From Paralithodes platypus (taxonomy: Eukaryota > Arthropoda > Malacostraca > Decapoda > Lithodidae), in assembly GCA_032716605.1 (NCBI GenBank), contig CM064509.1:51042022-51106021 (forward strand): a stretch of 64,000 bases of DNA, read 5' to 3'. The notes under the pieces are model-generated. The model was not told where the DNA came from and searched no databases. It saw only the letters and a list, made by a program, of their open reading frames with translations. The position numbers and the translations under genes were made by a program. This document shows, piece after piece, positions 45,183-57,339 of this stretch (positions are counted from its first letter, which is position 1; every line of letters starts with the position of its first letter).

Positions 45183-48100
45183 AGACAGACAGACAGACAA
45201 ACCTTTATTTCGTAATATATACATTATAATATACATTACATATCTTTAAACAAGTAACATGTAATAGATTTACATATATTTACACATAATTAGACACAGA
45301 CCCTACGTCCAAAAATTAGAGGCCAAGAGTTAATTCAAGAAGAGAATGAAATACATGACATAAGACAAATTGAACACAATATAGATGATTCCATAACATA
45401 TTATATCTAAAATAGCTGAAACCCCAGTGTACAGAAGTAGTTATGTATTATTAGGCGACACTACAGGTTGTCGACGAGGCTCGTGCTGTTGTACCCACCA
45501 CAACCTAGATGTAATTACATCCAAATCATTATCATATATAGTTATATTATATTTGTCATAAAACATTTGATGTAAATACGTACAGAAGAAACCTTTCTGT
45601 AAGTAAGCAAAATTTAAGCTAATTAATTAACTTCTTGAGGATGATATTTTTTTATAGAAACGAGCTTGGATAAGAGAAAGATAATGTTTAAGCAATAATT
45701 GTTGACAAGTTTCTGCTGCTTCATGACTACTACTGTATTTAGGTACATTAATGACTACTACTGTATTTAGGTACATTAATGACTACTACTGTATTTAGGT
45801 ACATTAATGACTACTACTGTATTTAGGTACATTAATGACTACTACTGTATTTAGGTACATTAATGACTACTACTGTATTTAGGTACATTAATGACTACTA
45901 CTGTATTTAGGTACATTAATGACTACTACTGTATTTAGGTACATTAATGACTACTACTGTATTTAGGTACATTAATGACTACTACTGTATTTAGGTACAT
46001 TAATGACTACTACTGTATTTAGGTACATTAATGACTACTACTGTATTTAGGTACATTAATGACTACTACTGTATTTAGGTACATTAATGACTACTACTGT
46101 ATTTAGGTACATTAATGACTACTACTGTATTTAGGTACATTAATGAATACTACTGTATTTAGGTACATTAATGATACGTTTTAAAGCACTAGAGAAGGCG
46201 ATTTCAAAGGTCTTCTGATCATCTCTGTTCCACAAGCAGAGACCGTAATCAGGCCTGCAGTATGAATTAAAAAGGAAAATAAGTGCCTCCCTATCAACAT
46301 GCTTAAAGTCTCTGGTAATACTATTAAAACTAGAGTAGAATATTTTCAATATCATTTCAACATCACTCACATCGCATAGATTATTCTGTATATAATGACC
46401 CAAATATTTATAAGACTTTGACAACATCAAAGACATCATTTGAAAGAGTTAAATTAACAGTATGATCAATATGTTTACCAAACATCATACAATTACTTTC
46501 AGATATATTTATTTTGAATTTATGTATTTTTAACTCTTCTTGTAATTTTACATATAGCTCTTCCAAATCCTTTTGAGATTTAGCAATAAAACAATGTCGT
46601 CCGCATATGCGAGAACATTAATTCTGGTAGTTCCCATTATACAACCATTGTTTAAAATTAGATATGTTCTTTATAATTCTGTCCGTATAAAGTTTGTATA
46701 GAAAAGGGGAAAAAATGCCTCCTTGCCAAACACCCTTATCAATAGGAAATTATATGCCATGATAATTATTCCAGATCACATTTATATACTGGTTTCTCAA
46801 GTAATGCATTATAAAAAAAACAAGATCGATAGGAACATTTTGTTCTATTAATTTTTCACCAAGTAAAAAATTATCAACATTATCGAATGCCTTGGATAAT
46901 GTTAGAATGTTAGAATCCCATTAGTATTATTTTTAGAATATGAATACATTATTTCCTTAAGTAGGAAGCAAGCATCACCAGTCGAGACACCTTTTTTAAA
47001 GCCAAATTGTCGTTCATTAAAGAAAACCTTTTCAGCTAATACATCAAGAATATGGATTTCTAAGATCTGCATAAGGCATGAAGACTGCACAATGGAACGA
47101 ACATTTGAAGAATCAGTTGTATTACCTTTTTTATCTTTGATTATGGGAAAAATGTTACCTTTCAGCATGTTGACAGGAACATAACAAAGGCTTAAGCATG
47201 CATTGTACAACATTGATAGACTATTTAAAACCCTGTTAGAAGAATGTTTAAGAAGAACAGAATTAATATGATCATGACCACTGCCATTATTAATTTGTTT
47301 TATTGCTCTACTACGGAGGGAAACACAAGACAATCTAAGATGCATCTTCTTCCTTGTTGCCCATGCAGACTTGAATAAATCGAAAAACCTATCCTCATTT
47401 ATTGAATCATTACCGTCTTTATCAGTTAAAAAATTGTCAGTAAACAAATTAACAATATCTGCATTATTTGAAGCGCCATCTATTACAATAGGTGTTTTAT
47501 CTTTTTGTTTTTTCAGTTTAACCTCCTTCCAAAATGTACCATAATCTTTATTATAAAATGTATCAATGATGGACTGAGAGATCTTCTTATTCTTATGTTT
47601 GCACAATTTTAAGCCGTTTTTTTAAACTTTCCTAGAGTCCAACATAGATTCATGTTCATGGGTGCCTCGTTCCTTGCCATATTCTACCTACTTCAAGAAA
47701 CTTTCTCTTGCATCTTTATGAAGGTGCTTTACTCGGCGATTCCACCCAGGAATTATATTATGTTTATTTACATTTACCAGTTGTGTTCTATAAGAATATG
47801 ATGCATTTAAAACAGATGTACAAATTCTAGTGTAAAAGTCATCAATAATTTTGAAATGTTGACGTTTGCGACATCCAGTTACAGCACATTCCATTAGCGA
47901 ATTTTCAGAAGTTACATATATTTGTTGACATATACGATTGTCAATAATTTCTAAATCTTCAGAGGTTAGTGATGACCACTTGACAAAGGTAGGATCATCT
48001 ACTATTTCAGAGCCGTTATTCAAATCTAAATTGGGATTTAAAAGAGTTACAATTTTGAATATGAAGTGTTAAAGCCATTGGAAAGTGATCCGATCCAAAG

Positions 48101-48665
48101 ATATTATTCATAATACTTATATTTGTTATGGATATTTCAGAGGTCTCACGTCCAATAACGTGGTCCAGCCATCTAATTGATGAGTTATCATAGTTGACAA
48201 ATTAATAGGAGTCATTAGGAAGCAAATCAACATCGAAACACCGTAAGACATTTTCATTCATGAAAGTAGATAAATACACCATGTCCTCCCAGAATGTGGG
48301 GCAGCATTAAAATCTCCAATTAAGAAGAGAGTATCAAAATTATATTGAGATATAATGTCTTCAAATAAAGAAATGGCTTCAAGATACATATTCAAGGTAC
48401 GAACTTCCCAAATGTCACTATACATATAGGACCTAGGTATTAATAAGTAAAACCTCACTGCCCAATATATTAATACAATGAAACAATAACATTATTTTCC
48501 AAAACAATTTTGTTTATTTTAAATATGGGACTCATCCAAAAAATAGCAAGGCCTCCCTTTGGACGGAGTAGTAGTATTTTTATGGTTAAGGATAATTTTA
48601 GATGATATATAACTTCCGTTACAAAAGTACAGCATCAAATTATAAATCAAAGACGAGTACGATCA
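45183..48665 (-). pseudogene. Degenerate non-LTR retrotransposon (endonuclease-RT)
   Basis: On the minus strand, in order: an APE-like endonuclease remnant (RPKGGLAIFW at about 48570; LIGDFNAAPHSGR at about 48310); a linker (VKWSSLTSEDLEIIDNRIC); RT blocks (LNSLSMLYNACLSLCYVPVN; KGNIFPIIKDKKGN; ERQFGFKKGVSTGDACF); the catalytic YADD box encoded at 46607-46596; and a C-terminal part with GLCLWNRDDQ. The 3' end has AATAAAGG and a (GTCT)n tail at about 45183-45205. Many stops and frame changes. The 5' end is incomplete. The clade is not assigned; the blocks are jockey/I-like. A 28-bp tandem array has grown inside its coding region. Confidence 0.8.
45724..46175. repeat. 28-bp minisatellite inside a LINE, ~16 copies
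   Basis: The unit TACATTAATGACTACTACTG + TATTTAGG is, on the minus strand, a stretch of LINE coding sequence (VINVPKYSSS). LINE coding resumes on both sides (KRIINVPKYSS at the right, SHEAAETCQQLLL at the left). Confidence 0.9.
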
Positions 48666-49146
48666 CATGGACCTGTTACTGTTACTACTGACACATCCTA
48701 CCCAAAGTGTGGAGAAAGCTTTTAAATTATATCAAAGGTTTCTGCATCCACATGATCGCCATCACAGCCTCTACAATCCCTCCAACCAAACTTTATAATC
48801 CATGTGTTTTGTCTTTTGAAATCATGACACTACCTATTACTGCTTTGAGTTATAACTAGAATGAACATACAAAAACCTATCATTTTATTATCCAGTTGAT
48901 TGAACATGTTTGTGTCAGATATTATTAACTGTCTGGTCTGTAATACAAATATATTTAATGAATCATTGTTTTCTAACTTAGTTCTGTCTTGGATTCAAGT
49001 GATTATTATGACTATTGGAGTAAGTAAAACATGTATGGCTTTCAGTCTTTAGTAACTTCTGCAATAATTATATAGATAGTTTAAATTGGATACAATATTA
49101 GTGGAAACAAATGTGGAACAAATCGACGACAATATTTGTAGCTCAC

Positions 49147-49356
49147 CTTATGTTCTAATGCTTGACCACTGGCATCATAAATCTGGAACATGAGCATGAC
49201 CGGAATAGCCTTTTCGAAATAAAGGAGTTTCTTGCCGCCCCAAGTGACGATGACGGCCCCTGATTGGTTGACTGGGTCCAGACCACACTCGTAGAGCCGC
49301 GGGGTCGGTCCCCACGCTGCATCGTGTAGAGGCCAAGGCATTGGGTATTTACGGGC
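49147..49356 (-). CDS. KY/hillarin-like protein, internal exon
   Basis: 210 bp, 70 codons, phase 0 at both ends. The acceptor is TTTCTCAG at 49364-49357 and the donor AAG|GTGAGC is near-consensus. It reads ARKYPMPWPLHDAAWGPTPR, LYECGLDPVNQSGAVIVTWG, then GKKLLYFEKAIPVMLMFQIY and DASGQALEHK. WGP-x-P-x(3)-E-GL-x-P opening a module, followed by alternating hydrophobic strands, is the style of the repeated Ig-like modules in KY/hillarin proteins; these are cytoskeleton-associated members of the transglutaminase-like superfamily. The catalytic transglutaminase-like core would be encoded further upstream, outside the window. Confidence 0.85.
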
Positions 49357-52300
49357 CTGAGAAACAGAGTGACCAGTGTTCAGTCATGCTATCCATGTAC
49401 CCACCAACTACGGTACATTATATGCTGAATATTGGGATAAAATTACCAATACTTCAAAGGAGAGATTTTATAATAACATGGAGTGTAGGTTTGCCAGATC
49501 AAATCACCAATCTAACAAAATACTAGTATGAAATACAAATAGAACCCTTACGAATACTATGGAAGTGTGTTTATCCTACATCCAGCTATATTAGGTTAGG
49601 ATAAGACTGGAGGCTGAATTTAGCCATAGTCCAAATATACCTAACGCCATCTAGATCCAGTGGTGGTACTAAGTAGAATTGTACATTTTTTTTTTCTTTT
49701 TTTTTTCTTTTTGTAGATTACGGTCCAGAAGCAAATTTATCACTGCTTGTCTGGCAATTCACGCTGTAGGCAAATTTAATTGGGAGTGTAATTTTTCATT
49801 CATTTTTTCATCTCATTCTATGACGATTCTCACATTTCAACATGTAATCAAAGTAACAGAATAATTCATTGTTTTCTTCATTTATACAGAGGTACGAAGC
49901 TTCTACATTTTGTTTACATACGAATGCTGCAACGCCGACAAGAGCTATGAACTGCAAAACACTTTTATTGCTTAACAGAGCAACGTCAATTGTAGGGTTG
50001 TCAGGTTATCGTGGATATGCAAGGATCTATGGTTGTGTTTGTACTTTAGCGTATTAGTTGTTTGTATGGTAAGGCCCTCATTACGTCAACATACGTTAAT
50101 GAAGTGTTATGTATCGACGAGATTTCGATCACATGAGCACACATTCGGCTATTGTTATCTCTTGTTTATTAGTATTATTAATATATATTAATTGTAACAA
50201 TAGATTCGTATCATGTAATGTAATCATTCTTGGAAATATACATATTTGTGGAGTTTTAAATACGAATCAGCCTAAATCAGCCCGGGTTTCTTCTTTATTT
50301 TGTGTGTGGGGGGGGGGGGGGGAATAAAGCTAATTGGCAGATGATCGAGTTTGCAACCTTAAAACATGATTGCTGCGGTTCAGGGATACTTTTAAATACC
50401 TTTGTGATCATCAGGGGTGTTTAGAAACCTTTAGTCTAGTTACTTCAACCTCTGCAGGTGTCTTTGAGCGACTTGTGGGCAGAACACTAATTTTGAAGAG
50501 GTCATTATGAAATTAAGATAATTTTATTTCTAAATACTAAACGGCAACCCCCGGACCATGAAAGGGTTAATTAAGCTTGCATGATCTCAGAGGTAACGCA
50601 GACCAATTTATTATAACTGCATTATAAAGGTTTTGAATTCAACATATAAGACATTATTGTCATGTGCAGGCAGTTAATGTAATATTTGTTTGCAAAGCAT
50701 TACTCTGCTTATATTATTTTTCGAAAGGGAAAAAATAGCGAGGGTAATCCTTTCAATTCTGAGTAAGAACAAATATATATCTAGATATCTGAAACTAAAG
50801 ACAAGGGTTTTAGTAGCATGAACAGTATAGCTGCTAGTCAATTGACTTAATGAATGAAAGGGAAAAGTCGGCTAAAAGAGCCAAACTTTTCCAAAATATA
50901 TACCTGTTCATACCATTATAAATCTTTATGTGAGCCAAGTTTCCAGTTATCCCAATTGTAATGATAAATTCAACTTTGGCAAAACAAAATACAATTATAC
51001 CATTGTAATGTTCAAATTTAACGATTTGCTCTGATTCTGCATATACAATATACTTGCATACTTGCAGGAAGTTCCTTAAAACTTGTTCTTTGGAGCACAC
51101 TTTGTTGATCTCAGTAGACACAAAAGGATAATTTATGTCATAAAACTGATGACACCATGAGAACTTGAAACAAAAGATTCCATCGCCTACAGAGTTTTCA
51201 ACATGTGTGGTGAGCTCAACAAATATTCATTCTCTCTATTCCTCATCTCCCTTGCCAAATAGAGTGAATGTTTTACTTTTCTTAACCCCTTCACCATCAT
51301 TACCTCATAAGCTGCGCAGTATGGTATTTGAAAGTGCCCGCCATGCGAAGGTATTTTGGTTCATTCCTGACGAAAATCGTCAACTTACCATATATATATA
51401 TAATTAATACATATCCATATGTGCCTATTTTACTTTTAATATGAACATATGAATATTGGAAAGCAATAAAACTAGTGGTAACAGCAATTGGCTGGCGAGA
51501 ATCGTAGATATTAGCCCCATGGTCGTAATCTGACCTCGACCGGCGAAAGAGACACATTCTCTCTCTCTTGTCTCGCATGGTACTGGAGACAAGGGGAGCT
51601 CTCAGACTGGCTTAGAGGGTCGGAGATACACTCCCCCATCCCCCCCCCCCCTCTCTCTCTCTCTCTCTCAGCCGTCCTTTGTAATAGGACTCATGCAATA
51701 TATTGAAACAGGAAGGTGCTTCTATGGCATGTCGGCCGTATTATTATAAAATACTGACCCTATGTGAATAATGGAAATGCGAATAATATATCACCTAGAT
51801 ATATTGAAATGTATATTGCGGTGTTTCCATAAAGCAATTACACACCTTTGCACAGCTTTTTGTTGGTATGATACATAAATTAACACAAATGAGTGACTAC
51901 CCAATAGACGTGCAACGTTAATTGTGGGTTCCTCAAGGTAGGGTACAGAGTTTTGGCTGTTAAGTTGCATAATATCAGTCTGTATACCAAACGTTAAAGC
52001 CGTATATATAAGAACATGAAGTGACATACCACAAATTTCTGTCTCTACTTAACACCTCTAAACATTAAAAATATAATAATAATAACAACATTATTTATTA
52101 ATCACAGACCATCGGCGTTCCACCACAAGAAAATAATATATAGAAAGCTAAAATAATTATTTGACAATTAATCCTCTACCATTCCGCGAAATGTTTTATG
52201 TCGGACAAAGAAGGAAAATAAACAAAACAAAATACATATATGATTTATCATATTACTCTTGTCAATGCTATATCAATTCAACTGACGCACTTCAGATTGG

Positions 52301-53199
52301 TTAATTTGAGTAAGAGGGGAAACCCACATATGGATACATTTGGGTAACATAAAAGGGAATTGAAAGATAACGATCACAAGAGTTTTCTTTAATTAACATT
52401 TGTTAGGAGACACCATCCGCTCGCGGTAGTACTCCAGAGAAGAGGGCAGCAAGTGAACTATAAGGATTGCTAGGTGTCTTATTTCACTATCTGGCCATCT
52501 TTGCCGATGTCTTTGTCTTTTTGTGCCTCAGTTACACAAAGAACAATTCTAGCTTACTCTTAAGGAACACATACTCTTGCTTTCTTCAATAAAAACTACA
52601 TGCGTTCAAAAAACATTATTTATTTATATATTTATTCATATTTTTATACTATTATTTTTTTCTGGAGCATGGGGTTAGAGTTGCTTGCTTCCCGTAGATA
52701 CTTGTCCACGAACAGCAAATACAAAACAATAGTATCCTGCTTTGAGCAGAGGTAGCATTTTAAATATTAATGTTGTAGGCCCGGGAATGAGCCCTCCTGG
52801 ATAAGTTTTTTGTAACTCTTCCTAGAGATATCCCAGCTGTCTCTCTGCTATCACGGCGGTCATCAGAAGTAAGTACAGTAGATCAGGGGCCGTATACACA
52901 ACACATTTACGGCACCTTATCTCACTCTGACCTTTCATATCCTAATGCCGACATCGTAATTCTAGAACTTACTACTTCAAAGTAAGTCATAACTGTGTAT
53001 TATAACTTATGATAGTCTAGATTTGCTGAGTATGAGCAGGTTATGATGCTTTGGCCAAGGAATAAGCTATTCATTCATTAGTTTGTTATCCCTCTGAATC
53101 ACCTTAACTTATAGCATCTCTGAGTTGCCTGGCCCGTGTCCCATTTAGCCTACTATATGAATGATGGCATCAGTTCAGCATATGGAGCGGATTTACATT

Positions 53200-55220
53200 G
53201 GTTACAAACAGCACACACAGTTGAAGTGAGGAAAAGATATGCAGAGTATTTTGAATCTTTGCTAAATGTAAGAGATGGAAGAGAAGCAGTGATTGAAGCA
53301 GTGGTTGATATTTACCCAGGCCACCCAGGTGGCAGGGAATGAATGAAAGGATGGTGAAAAATGAGGTGAAAGAAGCAGTGAGACAAATGAGAGTGGGAAA
53401 AGCAGAAAGTTTGGATGGTATTACTGTGGAGTGTATAAAGGAGGGTGGAAATGTGATAATAGTATGGTTGGTGAGACTTTTCAATGTGTGCTTTGTTGTG
53501 TCAATGGTACCAATAGACTGGAAGAGTGCATGTATTGTACCGTTGTACAAGGGGAAGGGAGATCGGCAGGAGTGTTCAAGTTATAGAGGTATTAGTTTAT
53601 TATCAGTGGTTGGAAAGCTGTATGACAAGGTGTTGATAGAGAGGATAATAAAGGGTATGGAAGTTGCAATAGAAGAAGAGCAATGCGATTTTAGTAGGGG
53701 AAGAGGGTGTGTGGATCAGATGTTTGCACTAAGACAGATGCAAGAAGTATTTAGAGAAGCATAAGAAGATATATTGGGATTTTATGGATTTGGAAAAAGC
53801 CTATGATCGTGTGGATCAAGAAGCAATGTGGAAGGTGTTAAGGATTTATGAAATTAAAGGAATTTTGTTAGATGCAGTTAAGAGTTTTTATGAAGGGAGC
53901 AGAGTGTGTGTTAGAGTAGGAAATAGTTAGTTGAGTGAATGGTTTGAGGTAAATGTAGGTTTGCGACAGGGTTGTGTATTGTCACCGTGGCTGTTTAATA
54001 GATTTATGGATGGTATGGTGAGGGAGGTGAAAGTGAGAACTAAGGGTAGAGGACTGGATTTAGTAGGAAAGAATGGTAGAGATTGGGAGTTGAATCAGTT
54101 GCTGTTCACTAATGACACAGCATTGGTGACGGATTCTGAGGAAAAACTGCAGCGGGTAGTCAAAGAGTTTGGTGTAGTTTGTGGGAGGAGGAAGCTGAAG
54201 GTGAGCATCAATAAAAGTAAAGTAATGGTGTGTAATAGTGGTGATCGTACGGTGAATCTAGATGTGAGGCTGGATGAGGAAATATTGGAACAAGTAGAGT
54301 GTTTTAAATATCTAGGAGGAACGATAAGCAGGAATGGAGGTATGGAAATGGAGGTAAAACGGAGAGAATGTGAAGAAAGGAAAGTTTTCGGAGCAATGGG
54401 AAGTATGAGGAAGGTGAGAAATCTCGGAATGAAAGTTAAAAGTGCCATCTATCAAGGAATTGTTGTGCCAACAGTGATGTATGGGGTTTAGACACGGCTC
54501 TGAAGGCAAAGGAGAGAAGAAAGCTGGATGTGATGGAGATGAGCTGCTTGAGGAGTATGTGTGGATTTACTGTAGAGTCGGGCAGCAGGAACATTTGTCA
54601 GCCAGAGTGGACAGAAGGGTGCTGAGCTGGTATAGTCATGTTGAACGAATGGAAAATGAAAGGCTTATAAAGAGAATATGTGAGTCAGATACAATGGGAG
54701 ATAGAGGGGTAGGAAGACCCCCATTGAGATGGAGACACTTAGTAGGACAAGCTTTGGATGATAGAGGAATGACTATAGATCAGGCAAGGGAAGTAGTAAT
54801 AAACAGGAATGAAGGGAAAATGCTTGTGAATTGATGAGTGAAAACGTGGTCATTTGGGAGAAGGAGTCGGGCACCAGTTGGACTAGATAATAGTCCGTCA
54901 GGCGCCTGGCCCGGGGAGCTGGTAAATATGAAGGGTGCACCTGGAAGTGTGGTGGGCGGGCTTGTGGTTTCGGCTCATCTGCATGTCTGCCTGCTAAGAC
55001 CAGAACTTCTCCGGGTGGTCGGGGGCCGGGGGAGTGCTGGAGTGACCTTGGTGATCCCTGGTCTCTGGGGCTTCTCCTGGGTGACCTACAGTAGATGTAT
55101 GCGAATTTGTGTTTTGTTTTTGTGTGTTCATTGTTTCTCTGTTGTGTTGTGTTGTCCCTATTTGGGCTCTGTCTCGAAAAATGGGGATTGGGCCAGAGTA
55201 AATAGATAGATAGATAAATA
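53200..55220 (+). pseudogene. RTE-like LINE, 5'-truncated RT, dead copy
   Basis: The plus strand encodes RT blocks over several frames: RKRYAEYFESLLN, then IDWKSACIVPLYKGKGDRQE, SYRGISLLSVVGKLYDKVLI, CDFSRGRGCVDQMFALRQ, VNVGLRQGCVLSPWLFNRFM, and SKVMVCNSGDRTVNLDV. The catalytic box reads FTND where active copies have FADD, so the first catalytic Asp is Asn. The C-terminal part (RRKLDVMEMSCLRSMCG; RVLSWYSHVERMENERLIKR) and a 3' region ending in a (TAGA)n tail at 55197-55220 follow. It is related to the inverted copy at 57340-60505. The endonuclease is absent. Confidence 0.85.
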
Positions 55221-55632
55221 GTAGCATTCAACGTGTAACTAATATAGTACAAACACGCTAGCCATTACATAACGGGGGAAGGGGGGGGGGGGATTGGTGT
55301 GGTATGGAAAAAAAAATCTAGAATCATGTTTTTTACAAGTTTTATATTTTATCATGGGTGATATCTAATCTAGAATATTGTCAGTAGCTTAACCCGATAT
55401 TATAGACAGCCAATCTTGATAATGTAAGTGAAATCATACTTCACCAGATACATATTTATGAAAGTTAGTAGCTAAACTTTTCTTGATTGTATACAGCATA
55501 TCTCCTAAAATCTTACCTAAGTTAAGTTAAATTGTTGTACAAGAAGCCTGCCCATAAAGTGTAGGAAAATTATGTGGTAAAACTAGTTGCAGACGGCTAT
55601 GAAAGAGAGAGCGAGAGAGACTTTACACTACA
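55221..55632. other. No recognisable gene
   Basis: AT-rich, with a short G-run near 55277 and a GA run at 55605-55619. Confidence 0.4.
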
Positions 55633-56909
55633 GGACCCGGATTCACTAACGGTTGTAGCGTGCGATGTCGTACAGCAACCTACGATCGATCCTAAGGGAG
55701 TGCGGAAGGTGTATTCACGAACGCATCGTTGAGCTCCCTTACGGCTCCCTTCCGGTTATTTTCACCAAGGCTTCTCTTGACCAATCAGGCGCTTGGCCTT
55801 TGTAAATAAACAATATGTCACCCACATGACCGAAGCGCCAAGAAGAACCTAATATAATTTAATTTATGAGCTTTTCATTATTTAGCATGGCTAATTCGAT
55901 CCACCACAGACAACAGGAAGAAGAATAGAGTATCTTGTGAATTGATGATAAGAAATTAGCCTAGCTAGGCTACAGGGAAGCCTGTTAGTGGCCCAAGTTA
56001 AAGGATTTCCGACGGATTGATCATTTATGATCATCTGTTAGGCTAGTTGGGAAATTAGTGTATTATTTATACCTTAACCCATAACTATCGGCGCGCAACA
56101 TAAGTCGAGTATAATAAATCTGGACTATCTGGCGGCGCTCGACATAGGTCGTGTGGCAATTTCAGCACGTAATGTTGCTGAGAGAGAGAGACAAGTGGTG
56201 GCAGGAGAGTAGCGAGCGTATGACTGCTCCAGACCACCGCGGCGAACCTACTGACACGAATCCCACCTCCTCCCTCCCTCTCTCACTCGCTACATACGGA
56301 ATTGTATGGGGAAAGTGCCGAATTACATGCTTTTTGCACTCGCGTTGCGCGGTTGTTGCAAGAAAACTAGCCATCATAAAAGGATCGTTATGGTGTCATT
56401 GGAAAGCTCTGTTTATGCCCTTTCAGGGATAGATACTTGTTTTACGCTCTGGGTCATATTTAGGCATGAAAATGATCACGTAAACAGCCCTATTTTGGGT
56501 AAAAACACCCCGCTGGTGGCTACATATTATATACCGCCTAGGCCGCTCGTAAGGTGTTAATCACATTATATTGTTCTACTTTACCATGTCTACACCTAGA
56601 CAGGGCGAGCCAAACCAAAATGCCAGACTTTACTATGTCTATGCCTACACAGGCAGTTCTAGCAAAGCCAAAATGCCAGACTTAGCCTAGGCCTAATTTT
56701 TCAAAATAGGCCTAGGGTAATATTTTTGTATTCACAACACCTCAAGGCCTATCTACCTTTTCAAAATAGGCCTAGCATAGGCCCCTTTGCGAAAGGGGCT
56801 TCCTACGATCAAAGATGGCCTCTACGACGCTTCGTGAATACCAGCGTTGAGTCGTAAGGGAACGGTAAGGGAGTTTTCGGATCGTACGACCGTTAGTGAA
56901 TCCACCTCC
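55633..56909. mobile_element. PIF/Harbinger-like MITE carrying a nested MITE
   Basis: The terminal inverted repeats are GGACCCGGATTCACTAACGG and, inward from 56909, GGAGGTGGATTCACTAACGG. GGATTCACTAACG-type ends are common in Harbinger elements. Subterminal matches continue (GTTGAG, CTCCCTTACGG/CTCCCTTACCG, ATTCACGAACG/ATTCACGAAGC). No transposase and no clear 3-bp target duplication. A second element appears inserted at 56078-56556. Confidence 0.65.
56078..56556. mobile_element. Possible piggyBac-type MITE nested in the Harbinger-like MITE
   Basis: It is flanked by TTAA on both sides (56074-56077 and 56557-56560). The ends CCCATAACTATCGGC and, inward from the right, CACCTTACGAGCGGC match at about 10 of 15 positions. 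No coding content. Confidence 0.4.
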
Positions 56910-56967
56910 AGGGGACGCTACTTGTTATAATAGCCAATCTTTCTCTCTCTCTTTCCCTTGCACCGAC

Positions 56968-57159
56968 CTTCTCACAGACGAGTAGGAAAGTGACGACGTG
57001 GTCCAAGGCACAACCGTCGTCCTTCAGCGAGTCCTCCAAGCCGGCGTAGATCTTGAGGATGAAGTCAGTCTTCTCCGGAGCCAACACCGTGAACGAGCCC
57101 ACAGCTCCGCCCTCCTTTAGTGTGCAGAAGATCCACTGGTTTATACTGGACTCCTCGCT
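56968..57159 (-). CDS. KY/hillarin-like protein, internal exon (most upstream seen)
   Basis: 192 bp, 64 codons, phase 0. The acceptor is GGTTCTCAG at 57160-57168 and the donor AAG|GTCGGT at 56968/56967. It reads SEESSINQWIFCTLKEGGAV, GSFTVLAPEKTDFILKIYAG, then a charged loop with DDGCALDHV and VTFLLVCEK. The ...APEK-x-F-ILKIYA ... TFLLVCEK pattern is a complete KY-type Ig-like half-module, and the ...LLVC.K|ARKYP... junction to the next exon is natural. Codons are strongly GC-ending. Further upstream exons must lie beyond 64000, since 57.3-63.3 kb is LINE sequence and I found none in the remainder. Confidence 0.85.
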
Positions 57160-57339
57160 CTGAGAACCATATGACATAAAGTGTTGTGACATTTATCCCC
57201 AGGTTGTGGTGCCATCAAACAAGACGTATCTTGTCGTTAACCACGAGTTCTATTATACTATTTGGTTTGCATTTGTGCATTTCCCAATGGAACTTCCATT
57301 ATGAAATACACACACACACACACACACACACACTCATAT
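57160..57339. other. Intronic flank with (CA)n
   Basis: A short interval upstream of the exon at 56968-57159. A CA run at 57308-57332 provides the LINE target site. Confidence 0.6.

Larger units (their letters stand above)
44020..49146 (-). other. Intron of the KY/hillarin-like gene
   Basis: A 5.1-kb interval with a perfect donor AAG|GTGAGC at 49147/49146. Positions 44020-45100 hold nothing recognisable. Then come (ATT)n, TAG/CAG and CAGA runs (45105-45200) and a LINE at 45183-48665. Confidence 0.7.
49357..56967 (-). other. Intron of the KY/hillarin-like gene
   Basis: A 7.6-kb interval. Positions 49357-53130 hold no recognisable gene, only short runs: (G)n at 50310-50322, C-rich and CT runs near 51638-51668, and a TTAACCCCTTCACC at 51286. 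An RTE-like LINE fills about 53200-55220 and a Harbinger-like MITE 55633-56909. Confidence 0.65.

Noticed and set aside
50560..51290. TTAACCC-type motifs (about 50567 and 51286) as ends of one piggyBac element
   Set aside because: The motif is short enough to occur by chance several times in 64 kb, and the sequences after it do not match as inverted repeats.
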